A stretch of 64,000 nt of DNA. Origin: Bog-473 sp963755495. Its GTDB lineage: Bacteria > Actinomycetota > Acidimicrobiia > Acidimicrobiales > RAAP-2. Positions 1 to 7,953 of the stretch are shown here, one piece after another. Position numbers and translations under genes: made by a program. The notes under the pieces were generated by a model. That model searched no databases. It was not told the DNA's origin and saw only the letters and a program-made list of their open reading frames with translations. Where the stretch lies: contig CAVWJS010000006.1 of assembly GCA_963755495.1 (NCBI GenBank), positions 372,001 to 436,000 of the forward strand, in the 5' to 3' direction. The stretch's first letter is position 1, and each line of letters begins with the position of its first letter.

Positions 1-196
1 TTTGATAGGGGGCCGCTGGGGAAAGTGATCCGCATCGGAGATACTGCGATCCACCAAAATGACGACCCGTAAATGGGCCACCGTCAGTCGCCGATGTTTC
101 AACCGCTCAACCAGCGGCCTACCTCACCTAGTCACCCATGGCTGAGTGCGACGTGATTCGCATGAACTAGTCCGAGGGAGGCGTCGCCCATCCCGG
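1..196. other. Window start, no gene seen
   Basis: This stretch has no open frame with coding character on either strand. It may be the intergenic region downstream of the small minus-strand gene that ends at 197, or the remains of a gene cut by the window edge. Confidence 0.5.
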
Positions 197-448
197 TTAT
201 TCCTTCTCAACTGGCGGCTCAGCGGATGCGGTCATCTCCCACAATCCTTCGGCAGCAGCCCATTGGTCTGCTGGAAGGTTCCGCTTGATCACTTCCTTAG
301 CTTCGTCTGAGCTCAGACTCCCTCCGGATCGCAACGCCTTGATGGCCGAGATCGGAAGCAAATGCTTCTCTTCGAGAAGGGTCTTTGCGACTTGGTCAGG
401 TGTGTCACCGGCCTCAAGGGACGAACGCACCACGGCGGCAAAGTCCAT
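197..448 (-). CDS. Hypothetical small acidic protein (83 aa)
   Basis: This is an 83-residue protein that I do not recognise. It is mostly charged and predicted helical (VAKTLLEEKHLLPISAIKALR, then DEAKEVIKRNLP), with no membrane segment and no cysteine pairs. The balanced composition, with hydrophobics spaced as in amphipathic helices, suggests a real gene rather than a shadow frame. There is no clear ribosome-binding site before the ATG, so the start is uncertain. A similar small helical protein often accompanies stress or regulatory loci, but nothing here shows a function. Confidence 0.5.
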   Translation of the reverse strand: MDFAAVVRSSLEAGDTPDQVAKTLLEEKHLLPISAIKALRSGGSLSSDEAKEVIKRNLPADQWAAAEGLWEMTASAEPPVEKE

Positions 449-591
449 CTACAGATCATGGTTCACCAACCAGCAGGGTGCCACTTGTTCATCGTCGGCC
501 GCCTTCAGGCCGGCGAACGTGGCGCGTGGGCGTTGGCCAAGGGTTGCTCAACTCTGCGACCGACCCGGCGGGCGTCTTACGTCCAGCAGAC

Positions 592-1029
592 TCAGGAAAG
601 GGGACTCTCGACACTTTCGATCGACCTTGGCACGATGGTGGCCGCCGATGACGCCGGTGGCTCGCCAGGCGTTGTGGTCGAAATTGAACCATCCGCCGGG
701 ACCGAGGCGAAGGGCTCACAGAACGCAGCCATCGTCGCCATGATGGCGGCCAGCTCCGCGTCGTCATCACCTGACTCGGCCCGAAGATCATTGAGTTCGA
801 CGGTGATGGTCGCCAGAAGCTCGCTCGCCCCGAACACCTTGTTCTGTAGGTCCCGCAGCCGGGTCTCCCTGTCCCTCAGGAGCAGCTCGGCCTCCGCACG
901 CACGGTCCTACCGCTCTCCTGGGCCAGCTTCTTCGCCTTAGCGACGAGCGCATCGGCCTCGACCTCGGTGTAGGTCAGCTGCTTCTCGATCAAGAGGCTG
1001 ATGACATCGCGTCGGGCGGTCCTGGCCAC
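592..1029 (-). CDS. Hypothetical coiled-coil protein (145 aa)
   Basis: The protein is probably cytoplasmic. Residues about 15-85 are rich in Ala, Glu, Arg and Leu with heptad-like spacing (VEADALVAKAKKLAQE, LLLRDRETRLRDLQNKV), which predicts a long helix or coiled coil. The C-terminal third is Ser/Thr/Pro-rich and looks disordered. The start codon would be GTG at 1029 with a weak upstream GGAG-like stretch, so the N-terminus is uncertain. It is not assigned to a family. It lies 140 nt upstream of the other minus-strand hypothetical gene, and the two could be co-transcribed. Confidence 0.5.
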   Translation of the reverse strand: MARTARRDVISLLIEKQLTYTEVEADALVAKAKKLAQESGRTVRAEAELLLRDRETRLRDLQNKVFGASELLATITVELNDLRAESGDDDAELAAIMATMAAFCEPFASVPADGSISTTTPGEPPASSAATIVPRSIESVESPLS

Positions 1030-1139
1030 CAGACGACTGTAACGTCTCCGCCGTTACGGCCGTGTCCGAAAGCCGACAAGGTCCCGACGGTCGCTCTTCA
1101 GCATTGCCCGCATTTCCGGCGAACTGGGTACTCGGCAAC

Positions 1140-1529
1140 CTATGAACCCATCGGCAGAAAGAACTCGAGCTGAATGTTGTCCGGGTCCCGAAATGCGAGA
1201 CCGGCCCCGTATGATCGATCCAAGATCTCACCGTGTTCGATACCCAAGGCATCGAGTCGTGCTGGCCAGGATTCGAGCTCATCTCGACTAGCGCAACCAA
1301 AGGCGATGTGGTCGAGTCCGATTCGAAATTCATCGAACACGTCGCCCCCAAGCTGATGCTGATTTGCGTGGATTGCGAGCATCGGCTCAAACCAGATCGC
1401 CGCTCGAAAATTGTCCTCCTCGATGACCGCAACCGGCGGCGACTCGAAGAGGCGCTCGTACCACTCGATGCTTCGTTGGAGATTGGAAACTGTCAAGGCG
1501 TAATGGTTGAAAGCTGGAAATGATGACAT
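1140..1529 (-). CDS. VOC/glyoxalase-family protein
   Basis: This 129-residue protein has the vicinal-oxygen-chelate fold pattern: an N-terminal FNHYALTVSNLQRSIEWYERLF segment (metal-ligand His and the helix carrying SIEWYE), a central LDHIAFGCASRDELESW second module, and the terminal FRDPDNIQLEFFLP strand with the conserved Glu. The family includes glyoxalase I, dioxygenases and resistance proteins, and the substrate cannot be told. The ATG is at 1529. The left end of a two-recombinase mobile element begins about 40 nt upstream of the start, so its native promoter may have been displaced. Confidence 0.85.
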   Translation of the reverse strand: MSSFPAFNHYALTVSNLQRSIEWYERLFESPPVAVIEEDNFRAAIWFEPMLAIHANQHQLGGDVFDEFRIGLDHIAFGCASRDELESWPARLDALGIEHGEILDRSYGAGLAFRDPDNIQLEFFLPMGS

Positions 1530-1569
1530 TCACCAACCCTATATATTCCCGGAATCACCACGCTCAAGT

Positions 1570-1590
1570 CCGGCGTTATACATGTAATCC
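1570..1590. repeat. Left terminus of element copy 1
   Basis: CCGGCGTT plus ATACATGTAATCC. The same bases start copy 2 at 48967, and copy 3 at 43840 has ATACAGGTGATCC instead. It is an imperfect inverted match to the right terminus at 3973-3995. Confidence 0.75.
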
Positions 1591-1593
1591 GTG

Positions 1594-2883
1594 TCAAGCC
1601 GACTCCTCCGTCGCCCGGCTGACCAGGTCTTGGAAAAGATTGGCTCGCTCGTCCTGACCGTGCTTTCGGGCATGATCGCGTTGACGCAAGAGGACCGGCA
1701 CGAACTCTGGGCCGGTGCGGAAATAGGCACAGGTCTCGCACACCGACTCCATGCGGCAGTCGAGTTCGGCGGGACGCGTGCACATGCCATTTCCGAGCAT
1801 TCGGGCGTGGGCTTCTTTGCGTAGTCGAGTCATGGCCGCCGTCTCGATCTCGGCGGGCAGTGCGCCGGGAACATTCGCCGTCTTGTAGAGACGATCGATC
1901 TGCTCGCAGACAGATGCGTACTCGTCGGCCACCACCCGGTTGGTGATGCGGGCATAGGTCAACGTCATCTCCATGGAGCGATGGCCGAGCAAAGCCGCAA
2001 TCGCTTCGAGTCGCATGCCGCGGTTGATGGCCTGAGTGGCAAAGGTATGACGGAGTTGGTGGGGGTGGACGATGCCGATGCCGGCCTTCTTGGCCGTGGT
2101 GGCCACCATTCGGTGCACGGTGCGGCGATCGAGGAGTTCGTGCTCGTCGGCCATCAGACGTCCCTTGGCGCGGATGTACTCGGCGTTGGTGGCGGTCCAC
2201 TCGGCCAAGAGTGCGACGCACTCGGCGTGCAGCGGGATCATGCGGTCGTTGCGCAGCTTGCCGACCGGGACGCGGAGCCAGTACTCGTTGCCCAGGAGGT
2301 TCACCGAGTCGGCCGCCAACTCACATAGTTCGCTGGCGCGCAGTCCGGTCCAAATCAACATGATGACGACCAGGCGATAGCGGGGCAGCCGATGAGCCCG
2401 GGCCGCCGCAATGAGCTTGGTGGCATCTTGATCGTTCAAGAATTTGGGCAACGGGTCGGTCCACGGTGGGATGTCGCCATGGAGAATCGGGTTGCGCCCC
2501 GGTGCATCGGGCCAGTCCCACTCGATGAGGCGCTCGAGGAAGATGCGGATCATGCGCAGCCGCATGCGCTGTGTGTTCTTGGCCATGGTCGGACCTTTGG
2601 CGCCGGGCTGGGCGGCCAGCCAGACCTTGTAGTCCTCGATGTGGGTTCTGGTGATGTCGGCCACCACGGTCACCTCGGTGTCGGCCACCAACCAGCGCGT
2701 TAGTTGGCGCAAACAGTTATCGGCGGCTTCGACGCTGCGGGGAGCCAAGAAGGTGGTCAGCTGGATCAGATAGCGCCGCATGGTCGCCACCAACTGGGGC
2801 GCCTTTGTGCTCAATTGCGCCCATTCCCGGTTCGACTCGTCCTGGGGCATCCAGGCCATCACCTTGGCTCGGGTGGCGCTCAT
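1594..2883 (-). CDS. Tyrosine recombinase B of element copy 1
   Basis: This 429-residue phage-integrase-family recombinase would cut and rejoin the element ends through a phosphotyrosine. An N-terminal SAM-like core-binding domain (about 25-135) is followed by the catalytic domain (about 150-345). The visible active-site motifs are the Arg of TGLRASEL, HPHQLRHTFAT (HxxR), and LGHRSMEMTLTYARI with the second His and the nucleophilic Tyr. A C-terminal extension carries a Cys cluster (MCTRPAELDC, then CETCAYF) likely to bind zinc, followed by a basic helix. Its ATG overlaps the stop of the upstream recombinase in an ATGA, so the two are translationally coupled. It is intact, in contrast to the near-identical copy near 50 kb. 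Confidence 0.92.
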   Translation of the reverse strand: MSATRAKVMAWMPQDESNREWAQLSTKAPQLVATMRRYLIQLTTFLAPRSVEAADNCLRQLTRWLVADTEVTVVADITRTHIEDYKVWLAAQPGAKGPTMAKNTQRMRLRMIRIFLERLIEWDWPDAPGRNPILHGDIPPWTDPLPKFLNDQDATKLIAAARAHRLPRYRLVVIMLIWTGLRASELCELAADSVNLLGNEYWLRVPVGKLRNDRMIPLHAECVALLAEWTATNAEYIRAKGRLMADEHELLDRRTVHRMVATTAKKAGIGIVHPHQLRHTFATQAINRGMRLEAIAALLGHRSMEMTLTYARITNRVVADEYASVCEQIDRLYKTANVPGALPAEIETAAMTRLRKEAHARMLGNGMCTRPAELDCRMESVCETCAYFRTGPEFVPVLLRQRDHARKHGQDERANLFQDLVSRATEESA

Positions 2884-3959
2884 TGGGCCAGCTCCTCCAT
2901 GGCCAAGAGCTCGGCGGCATAGGTGGCGTCGATCAGCTCGGCTGCTCTGCGGTACTCAGCGGCCAGCCAGTCGTTGGTCAGATGGAGGTAGATCCGGGTC
3001 GACTCGATGGAGCGGTGACCGGCCTGGGCCTGGACCGCCTCGAGCGCCATGCCGGCTTCTCGCAGGCGGGTGAGGCAGGTGTGACGGAGCTGGTGACAGG
3101 TCGCTCTTCGCAGTCGCGCCCTCTCTTTGGCACTGAGCAAGATGGTCTCGAGCCCCTGGGCGCTCAACCCGTAACCTCGACGTGGTCCCTTCAAGGTGAC
3201 GAACACGCGGTCTGTCGGTGCCCCCGCCGGACGTTCGGTGTGCAGATAGTCACCGACCTCGGAGAAGAACACATTGGAGATCGGCACCACGCGCTGATGG
3301 CCACCTTTGCCGTCGACTACGAACAGGGAGCGCTCGGCCACGTTGACGTCTTCGAGTCGGAGGCCGAGCACCTCGCACCGGCGCAGACCACCCAGCAGCA
3401 TGGCGAAGACCATGGCCCGGTCTCGATGGGTGCGCAGGGCTCCGACGAGAGCATCGACCTCATCGGGCGAGAGGATCTTGGGCAGTGTGCGCGGCACGCG
3501 CACCAGCGGCACCGTTCGTGTCCGGCCTCCGCCTCTTCGTGTCGACAGTCCCTTGGGGACGGGGTTCGTCCGCACCGTCGTGTCCCCACGGGCCACCACG
3601 TAGGCATAGAAGCCCGACACCGACGACAACCGACGGGCGATCGTGCGAGCGGACAGACCCGACTCACCGTCACAGATGCGGACCACCTTGCGGTCCCCAC
3701 GCTGGTGGGCCAAGAAGTCGAATACGTCGGTGGCCACGACGTCGAGGGGATCTTTGTCGACGACCGAGAAGAAAGTCTTGAGATCGAACGCGACTGCCCG
3801 CAACGTGTTGGGTCTCGTCCGTCCCGCCACGAACTCCAAATAGGAGTCCACCAGCGGATGCCCCAGTGAAAACCGGGTCTCTCCAGCCCGTGATTGCGAG
3901 CGGCTCAAGTCAGGGAATTTGGTCATCCTCGGATGCTTCCACCGCCGGATGGAAAACAC
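2880..3959 (-). CDS. Tyrosine recombinase A of element copy 1
   Basis: This 359-residue XerC/D-like tyrosine recombinase is the first gene of the element. The N-terminal core-binding domain (about 35-130) includes HPLVDSYLEFVAGRTRPNTL. The catalytic domain shows LGGLRRCEVLGL (Arg), CHQLRHTCLT (HxxR) and AGHRSIESTRIYLHL (His and nucleophilic Tyr). It lacks the C-terminal Cys cluster of its partner. The start lies 14 nt inside the right terminal repeat, so the promoter must sit within or outside the element end. Its stop overlaps the partner's ATG by 4 nt. The protein is identical to that of copy 2 up to the last residues. Confidence 0.92.
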   Translation of the reverse strand: MFSIRRWKHPRMTKFPDLSRSQSRAGETRFSLGHPLVDSYLEFVAGRTRPNTLRAVAFDLKTFFSVVDKDPLDVVATDVFDFLAHQRGDRKVVRICDGESGLSARTIARRLSSVSGFYAYVVARGDTTVRTNPVPKGLSTRRGGGRTRTVPLVRVPRTLPKILSPDEVDALVGALRTHRDRAMVFAMLLGGLRRCEVLGLRLEDVNVAERSLFVVDGKGGHQRVVPISNVFFSEVGDYLHTERPAGAPTDRVFVTLKGPRRGYGLSAQGLETILLSAKERARLRRATCHQLRHTCLTRLREAGMALEAVQAQAGHRSIESTRIYLHLTNDWLAAEYRRAAELIDATYAAELLAMEELAQ

Positions 3960-3972
3960 TGAGATACCAAAT

Positions 3973-3995
3973 GGATCACATGTGTATTAAGCGTT
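3973..3995. repeat. Right terminus of element copy 1
   Basis: GGATCACATGTGTATTAA followed by GCGTT. Copy 2 has the same bases at 51374-51396. Read in reverse complement it matches the left end with small gaps, as expected for recombinase-binding arms flanking a crossover core. Confidence 0.75.
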
Positions 3996-4089
3996 AGGGG
4001 CGCCACTTGGTGAAACCCTGATTAAATTTACGGGCGCGGTACCCGCCCGGTCTGCATTCGAAGACTCCATTGAACCCGAGGGTCCGCAA

Positions 4090-4701
4090 TCACGAGTCGT
4101 GAAGGGTCATCCTCTGTAGGGAGCGCTTCAATCGCCACTTGCTGTGACCCCAGGCCGTCAGAGCCATCGCCACAACGGTGCCGATGATCTCCAATGCGGC
4201 GACAAACCATCTCACTGGGCCGACGAACAGCAAGAACGATACCCCGAACCCTGCCCCGACAGCGAGTGGCAGTCCATACGCCAGAGCGAGTCCCCACTCA
4301 CGCACTCGTTCAGTGTGGAGGTGATCTACTTCGAACTCGAGTTCTGGGGGGGTCCAGGCCGGCCTCTTTTCCACGAACTGCCGAGCGGTTTGGAACTTTT
4401 CAATCTTGAACGAGACTCCGACCGAGCGACAAAGCGTTCCCAATTGCTCAAGGTTGAACTCCCAAGTCCCGCTGCTGTCTTGGCCGTAGTCCATAGAGTT
4501 GTCGAGGCGTGCCAGCATGGTGTTCTGGGCATCGAGAAAGAACAGAAGATTGGTTCCGAGGCTCTTCCATCCGATTGGCTTTTGCTGGATCACGCAACTC
4601 ACGACAGTCGTCACCACTGGTCTGCGGGTGGTCGAGGTCGATGGAAGTGCAAAATGCCGCCTGTGATGACCGTGGCTATGCTCACGATCGAACACAACCA
4701 T
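4090..4701 (-). CDS. Hypothetical membrane protein
   Basis: The protein is unrecognised. The C-terminal part has two hydrophobic segments (LALAYGLPLAVGAGFGVSFL and FVAALEIIGTVVAMALTAWG) followed by a basic tail (HSKWRLKRSLQR), so it should be anchored in the membrane. Before them lies a soluble region with TWEFNLEQLGTLCRSVGVSF and PELEFEVDHLHTERVREWG. The frame stays open far upstream to about 5016, but that part is Arg-rich and antisense to a nuclease remnant, so I place the start at the ATG at 4701. The true start could be further downstream. It sits immediately beside the right end of element copy 1. Confidence 0.45.
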   Translation of the reverse strand: MVVFDREHSHGHHRRHFALPSTSTTRRPVVTTVVSCVIQQKPIGWKSLGTNLLFFLDAQNTMLARLDNSMDYGQDSSGTWEFNLEQLGTLCRSVGVSFKIEKFQTARQFVEKRPAWTPPELEFEVDHLHTERVREWGLALAYGLPLAVGAGFGVSFLLFVGPVRWFVAALEIIGTVVAMALTAWGHSKWRLKRSLQRMTLHDS

Positions 4702-4814
4702 TTCGCCACACCCGACGAATATCGCCTGTCGAGTTTTGTTAGCAAGGTGGGTACCGTTGCACAGCTCGAGCCGTTCGCCAGCGGCCAGTCCGAGGTACTG
4801 TCCATCGGGGATTC

Positions 4815-5240
4815 CGGTCCTGCCGCGAGCGCTACCCCTTTTGCTTCGCCCGCCAACAAGCCGACACCTACCGCCAGGCGCTACCGGTGGGCGACTACGC
4901 GGTCGAACACGGCGGGATCGTCGTGGCAGTCGTCGAACGCAAAGGCCTCTCGGACCTCGCCAACAGCCTGGTCGACGGCAGCCTCGGATTCGCCATGGCC
5001 GAACTCGCAAGCGCACCCCGAGCAGCGCTGGTGGTCGAAGATCGCTACGGGGCGCTGTTCAAAGTCCCCTACGTCGCGCCTGGCTTCTTGGCCGACCTCA
5101 TAGGGGCACTACAGGTCCGCTATCCGGCGGTTCCGATCGTCTTTTGCGACACCAGGCCTCTGGCCGAGGAATGGACCTTCAGATTCCTAGGCGCGGCTCT
5201 TGCCCAAGTCCGGCAAGGTCACGAAGCGACGGCAAAATAA
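4815..5240 (+). pseudogene. ERCC4-domain nuclease remnant, 5' truncated
   Basis: Translation in this frame gives CRERYPFCFARQQADTYRQ, then LPVGDYAVEHGGIVVAVVERKGLSDL. This is the ERCC4 nuclease core: the RERYPF strand, GDY, and the ERK catalytic motif, followed by ALVVEDRYGALFK and a C-terminal helix. Family members in actinobacteria normally carry an extra N-terminal DNA-binding region and the DT of the DTRERYPF motif. Here the frame is closed by a TAG at 4740, no start codon precedes the motif, and the only start (GTG 4887) would cut the nuclease core. I read it as a truncated gene rather than a functional nuclease. Confidence 0.6.
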
Positions 5241-5264
5241 CACCTATCGAAGAGAAATCTGTCC

Positions 5265-5661
5265 AGAAAACTTGACCCGGGACAAATCTACGAAGCCCTC
5301 AGCGCCGGCGCGAGCGGATTCGTGCTTAAAGACGACCCCCCCCGAACAGCTGATCGAGGCGGTCCGCACCGTCGCCGCTGGAGACGCGCTCCTCTCACCA
5401 GCGATCACCAAACACGTGATCAAGCAATTCACAAGCATCCCTCGGCACGTGCCGCCGAAAGAGCTCGACGAGCTCACCGCGCCCGAGCAAGACATCCTTC
5501 GGCTCATCGCCCGCGGCCTGTCCAACGCAGAGATCGGCGGGGAGCTCTACATCAGCGAGACGACCGTGAAGACCCACGTCACGCACGTCCTCCAGAAACT
5601 CGGCCTCCGCGACCGCGTCCAGGTCGTCGTACTCGCATACCAGACTGGGTTCGTACAGTGA
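5265..5661 (+). pseudogene. NarL/FixJ-type response regulator fragment, frameshifted
   Basis: The end of a receiver domain (DPGQIYEALSAGASGFVLKDDPP) runs in one frame to a run of eight C at 5336-5343. The continuation (EQLIEAVRTVAAGDALLSPAIT) and the LuxR-type HTH (LTAPEQDILRLIARGLSNAEIG, SETTVKTHVTHVLQKLGLRDRVQ) are in the next frame. Removing one C restores the protein. The phosphoacceptor half of the receiver is absent, so it is truncated as well as frameshifted. It follows the ERCC4 remnant directly, and together they look like debris beside the mobile element. Confidence 0.7.
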
Positions 5662-5906
5662 GCCACGCCCACCTAAGCCTCACAGGGGGCCGGCAAGCGC
5701 GACTGCCGCCGTTCCGTCGATCCCGCGACGCAGGACCATCTCTGAGGTCGCCTCAGGAGGGGCCGTTGTAAACGCGCAGGGACAACCGGCTCCTGCAAGA
5801 GGAATCACCCGCATCGTCGCCTCCCACTTGGGCGTCCCTCGCCAGAAACACACCGGCTCGAACGTGGTCTCGTCGAGCGGCCGTCAGTGATGTCCGGTCG
5901 GATGGC
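5662..5906. other. Intergenic region
   Basis: This lies between converging genes. I see no coding frame and no clear terminator stem followed by T residues. Confidence 0.4.
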
Positions 5907-7169
5907 TCAGAAGGCAACTTTATCGTCAGCGGCGAAGCCCATGAGCTTGTTGAGGTTGCCACCCATCAGCTTGGCCTTGTCCTCTTCGGCGAGTTCGTCG
6001 ATCTCCTCGTAGAACTCTGTCGGGTCGTGCATGCCTTCGGGATGCGGGTAGTCCGATCCGAATACGACATTGTCGATACCGACGAGGTCGACAATCCCGA
6101 TTACGTCCTCTTCGAAAAACGGGTGGATGATGATCGATCGCTTGAACGCCACCATGGGGTCCTCCTCGAAGATCTCCGGCTGCTTGTCGTAGATCTTCTC
6201 GAACTGCTTGAGGGCGGTCGGAACAAACTGACTGCCGTTTTCTACCGGCATGAACCGCAGCTTCGGGAATCGCGTTGCTAACCCATGGCCGATGATCGAA
6301 TAGACGGTGTCGCGAATCGATCGGTATTCGCTGCCCACCAGCGCAACGAATGGGCTGATCTTCTTGAAGGGGTTCATCTCGTCCGTGATTCCCTCCCACT
6401 CGTTGGTGTGGCGGGTGTAGCCGTCGTCCGAGGAGTGCATCCCGACCAGAACCCCGGCCTCTTGGGCCTTGCTCCAGAACGGGTCGTACTCCGGCAGGGC
6501 GAACGAGCGTCGACGGCCGTTGTAGTCCGGCACGCTCGCCGGCCGGATGAGGATCGCCCGTGCGCCGTTCTCCACCACATAGTCGAGCTCGCGGATCGCC
6601 TCGTCGACGATGCTGAGGTTGATCACCGGGGTAGCGAAGATGCGGTCTTCGAAGTTAAATGTCCAATGCTCGAGCATCCACTCGTTAAGCGCGTGGATGA
6701 CGACGCCGGTGGCGACCGGGTCATCCGCCAGCCGCTCCTCAAGCAGGCTGGCGAGCGTTGGCCACATCATCGCCCGATCGATCTTCTGCTCGTCCATGAG
6801 CTGAAGACGCGCCTCGGGGCCGAAAAACGCCGGCGGCGACTCGATGTACTTCGGCGGCAGCCCGACGAGGGAGGCTCCCTCCTCGGTCTTGGTCAAGTGG
6901 AAGCCCCGGCCACCAACCGAGTGCTTGGACGACGGGTTCTTGATCCGGAATTCGAGCTCCTGCGCGCCCGGGGGCGCCACTTTGTTGAAGGTCGGGTTCG
7001 GGATGTAGTCGCTGATCACGTTGCGCAGCGCGATCTTCGTCCGGCCGTTGACCTGGACGTACTTCACGAGACCGTCGTACTCCGCTGGCAAGTACTTGGT
7101 GAAGGCGTCGGTCGTCTCGTACATATGGTTGTCGGCATCGAACACCGGAAAGCTCAGGGCTTGTGGCAC
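5907..7169 (-). CDS. Amidohydrolase family 2 metal-dependent hydrolase
   Basis: This 420-residue TIM-barrel protein belongs to the amidohydrolase_2 (ACMSD-like) family, whose members hydrolyse or decarboxylate aromatic and related compounds. Near the N-terminus VFDADNHMYE is the DxDxH metal-site equivalent. GMHSSDDG and IIHPFFEED supply further ligand candidates, and VFGSDYPHPEG carries the catalytic Asp on the last barrel strand. The length is normal for the actinobacterial branch. It starts with GTG at 7169 with an AGAGG-like site about 9 nt upstream. The substrate is unknown. A second, decayed family member lies at 10285-11448. Confidence 0.85.
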   Translation of the reverse strand: MPQALSFPVFDADNHMYETTDAFTKYLPAEYDGLVKYVQVNGRTKIALRNVISDYIPNPTFNKVAPPGAQELEFRIKNPSSKHSVGGRGFHLTKTEEGASLVGLPPKYIESPPAFFGPEARLQLMDEQKIDRAMMWPTLASLLEERLADDPVATGVVIHALNEWMLEHWTFNFEDRIFATPVINLSIVDEAIRELDYVVENGARAILIRPASVPDYNGRRRSFALPEYDPFWSKAQEAGVLVGMHSSDDGYTRHTNEWEGITDEMNPFKKISPFVALVGSEYRSIRDTVYSIIGHGLATRFPKLRFMPVENGSQFVPTALKQFEKIYDKQPEIFEEDPMVAFKRSIIIHPFFEEDVIGIVDLVGIDNVVFGSDYPHPEGMHDPTEFYEEIDELAEEDKAKLMGGNLNKLMGFAADDKVAF

Positions 7170-7350
7170 AGCAGCACCTCTTCTGGCTCATGGACCACGG
7201 CGACCGCGTCCTTGAATTATCTCTTCTCCGTTGCCACTTTAGGGTATGACACCACGGGTAGGTCATTCACGCGGCGGAGAACCGGGGGGACGCGCAAAAA
7301 CGGCTGGGACACCGGCCAGTTCCCAAGCCAGTTAGGGCACCCCGAATTCG

Positions 7351-7746
7351 TTGGATTTTTGCCGAGCACACCGTGTGCAAAGCGGCCCAGATTCTCGCCC
7401 GAAGCCTCAAGGCCAGCAGCTCGACAGCTATGCCGAGGCCCTTGAGGTTGCGGGCGTGCACGTCCGTTCATGGCAGGTTGGTTACCGAGGACCCATCTCA
7501 GCTGAAGATCTCAATGGACTGCGGCTCGACAACTTCGATCCAGCGGACCCGGATCTCCCCTTGACGCTTGTTGCGATCGACGATGGCACGATTTGTGGAT
7601 TCGTTGCCTTTGGACCGGCCTAAGTGGCCGATGCTTCAGAAGCGGGTGAGATTCTCGCCCTTTATGCCGAACCTGTTGGGGCGATCACCTGCACGGCGGC
7701 GCCACCTAGGTTCCTGCGGCTCGTCGCGTTCTTTCTTGAATTCTAA
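7351..7746 (+). pseudogene. GNAT acetyltransferase, interrupted by a stop
   Basis: The segment VHVRSWQVGYRGPISAEDLNGL, then LTLVAIDDGTICGFVAFGPA, is the first half of a GNAT acetyltransferase. A TAA at 7621 follows, and the same frame continues with VADASEAGEILALYAEP, the usual next strand, ending at TAA 7744. The acetyl-CoA-binding RxxGxG/A helix is missing, replaced by unrelated sequence. One nonsense change plus loss of the C-terminal half makes it nonfunctional. Confidence 0.65.
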
Positions 7747-7953
7747 ACCGCTTGTCATCAACCGCCTCCGTTATCAACGCAACGAACGAAAGGATGACGG
7801 ACCTCGTCGACAAATACGATGGGTGAGAAGAACTCCCTCGAACACGGAGTCCGTGTTGAGGGAACACGAGAGGTTCCGGTTTTCCGCCTGCTTCGCTGAC
7901 GTCAGTAGTCTGGGCAGACGGTAGGCGTAGCGGATCTGAGAGAGCGAGTAGAC

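Larger units (their letters stand above)
1570..3995 (-). mobile_element. Two-recombinase element, copy 1
   Basis: This is a 2.4-kb cargo-less element containing only two overlapping minus-strand tyrosine recombinase genes. The left end is CCGGCGTT (1570-1577) followed by ATACATGTAATCC (1578-1590). The right end is GGATCACATGTGTATTAA (3973-3990) followed by GCGTT (3991-3995). The two ends form an imperfect inverted repeat and both abut a GCGTT core. An almost identical copy lies at 48967-51396 and a diverged one at 43840-46304, which is what defines the boundaries. The layout recalls RIT elements (three recombinases) and Tn554, but has two recombinases only. Copy 1 is the only copy with both genes intact. 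Confidence 0.85.

Noticed and set aside
2805..3869. Long plus-strand open frame opposite recombinase A (also 50179-51270)
   Set aside because: It is an antisense shadow of the recombinase gene; the minus-strand product has all catalytic motifs.
6285..7445. 386-codon plus-strand frame
   Set aside because: Antisense to the intact amidohydrolase and rich in Arg/Val without domain character.
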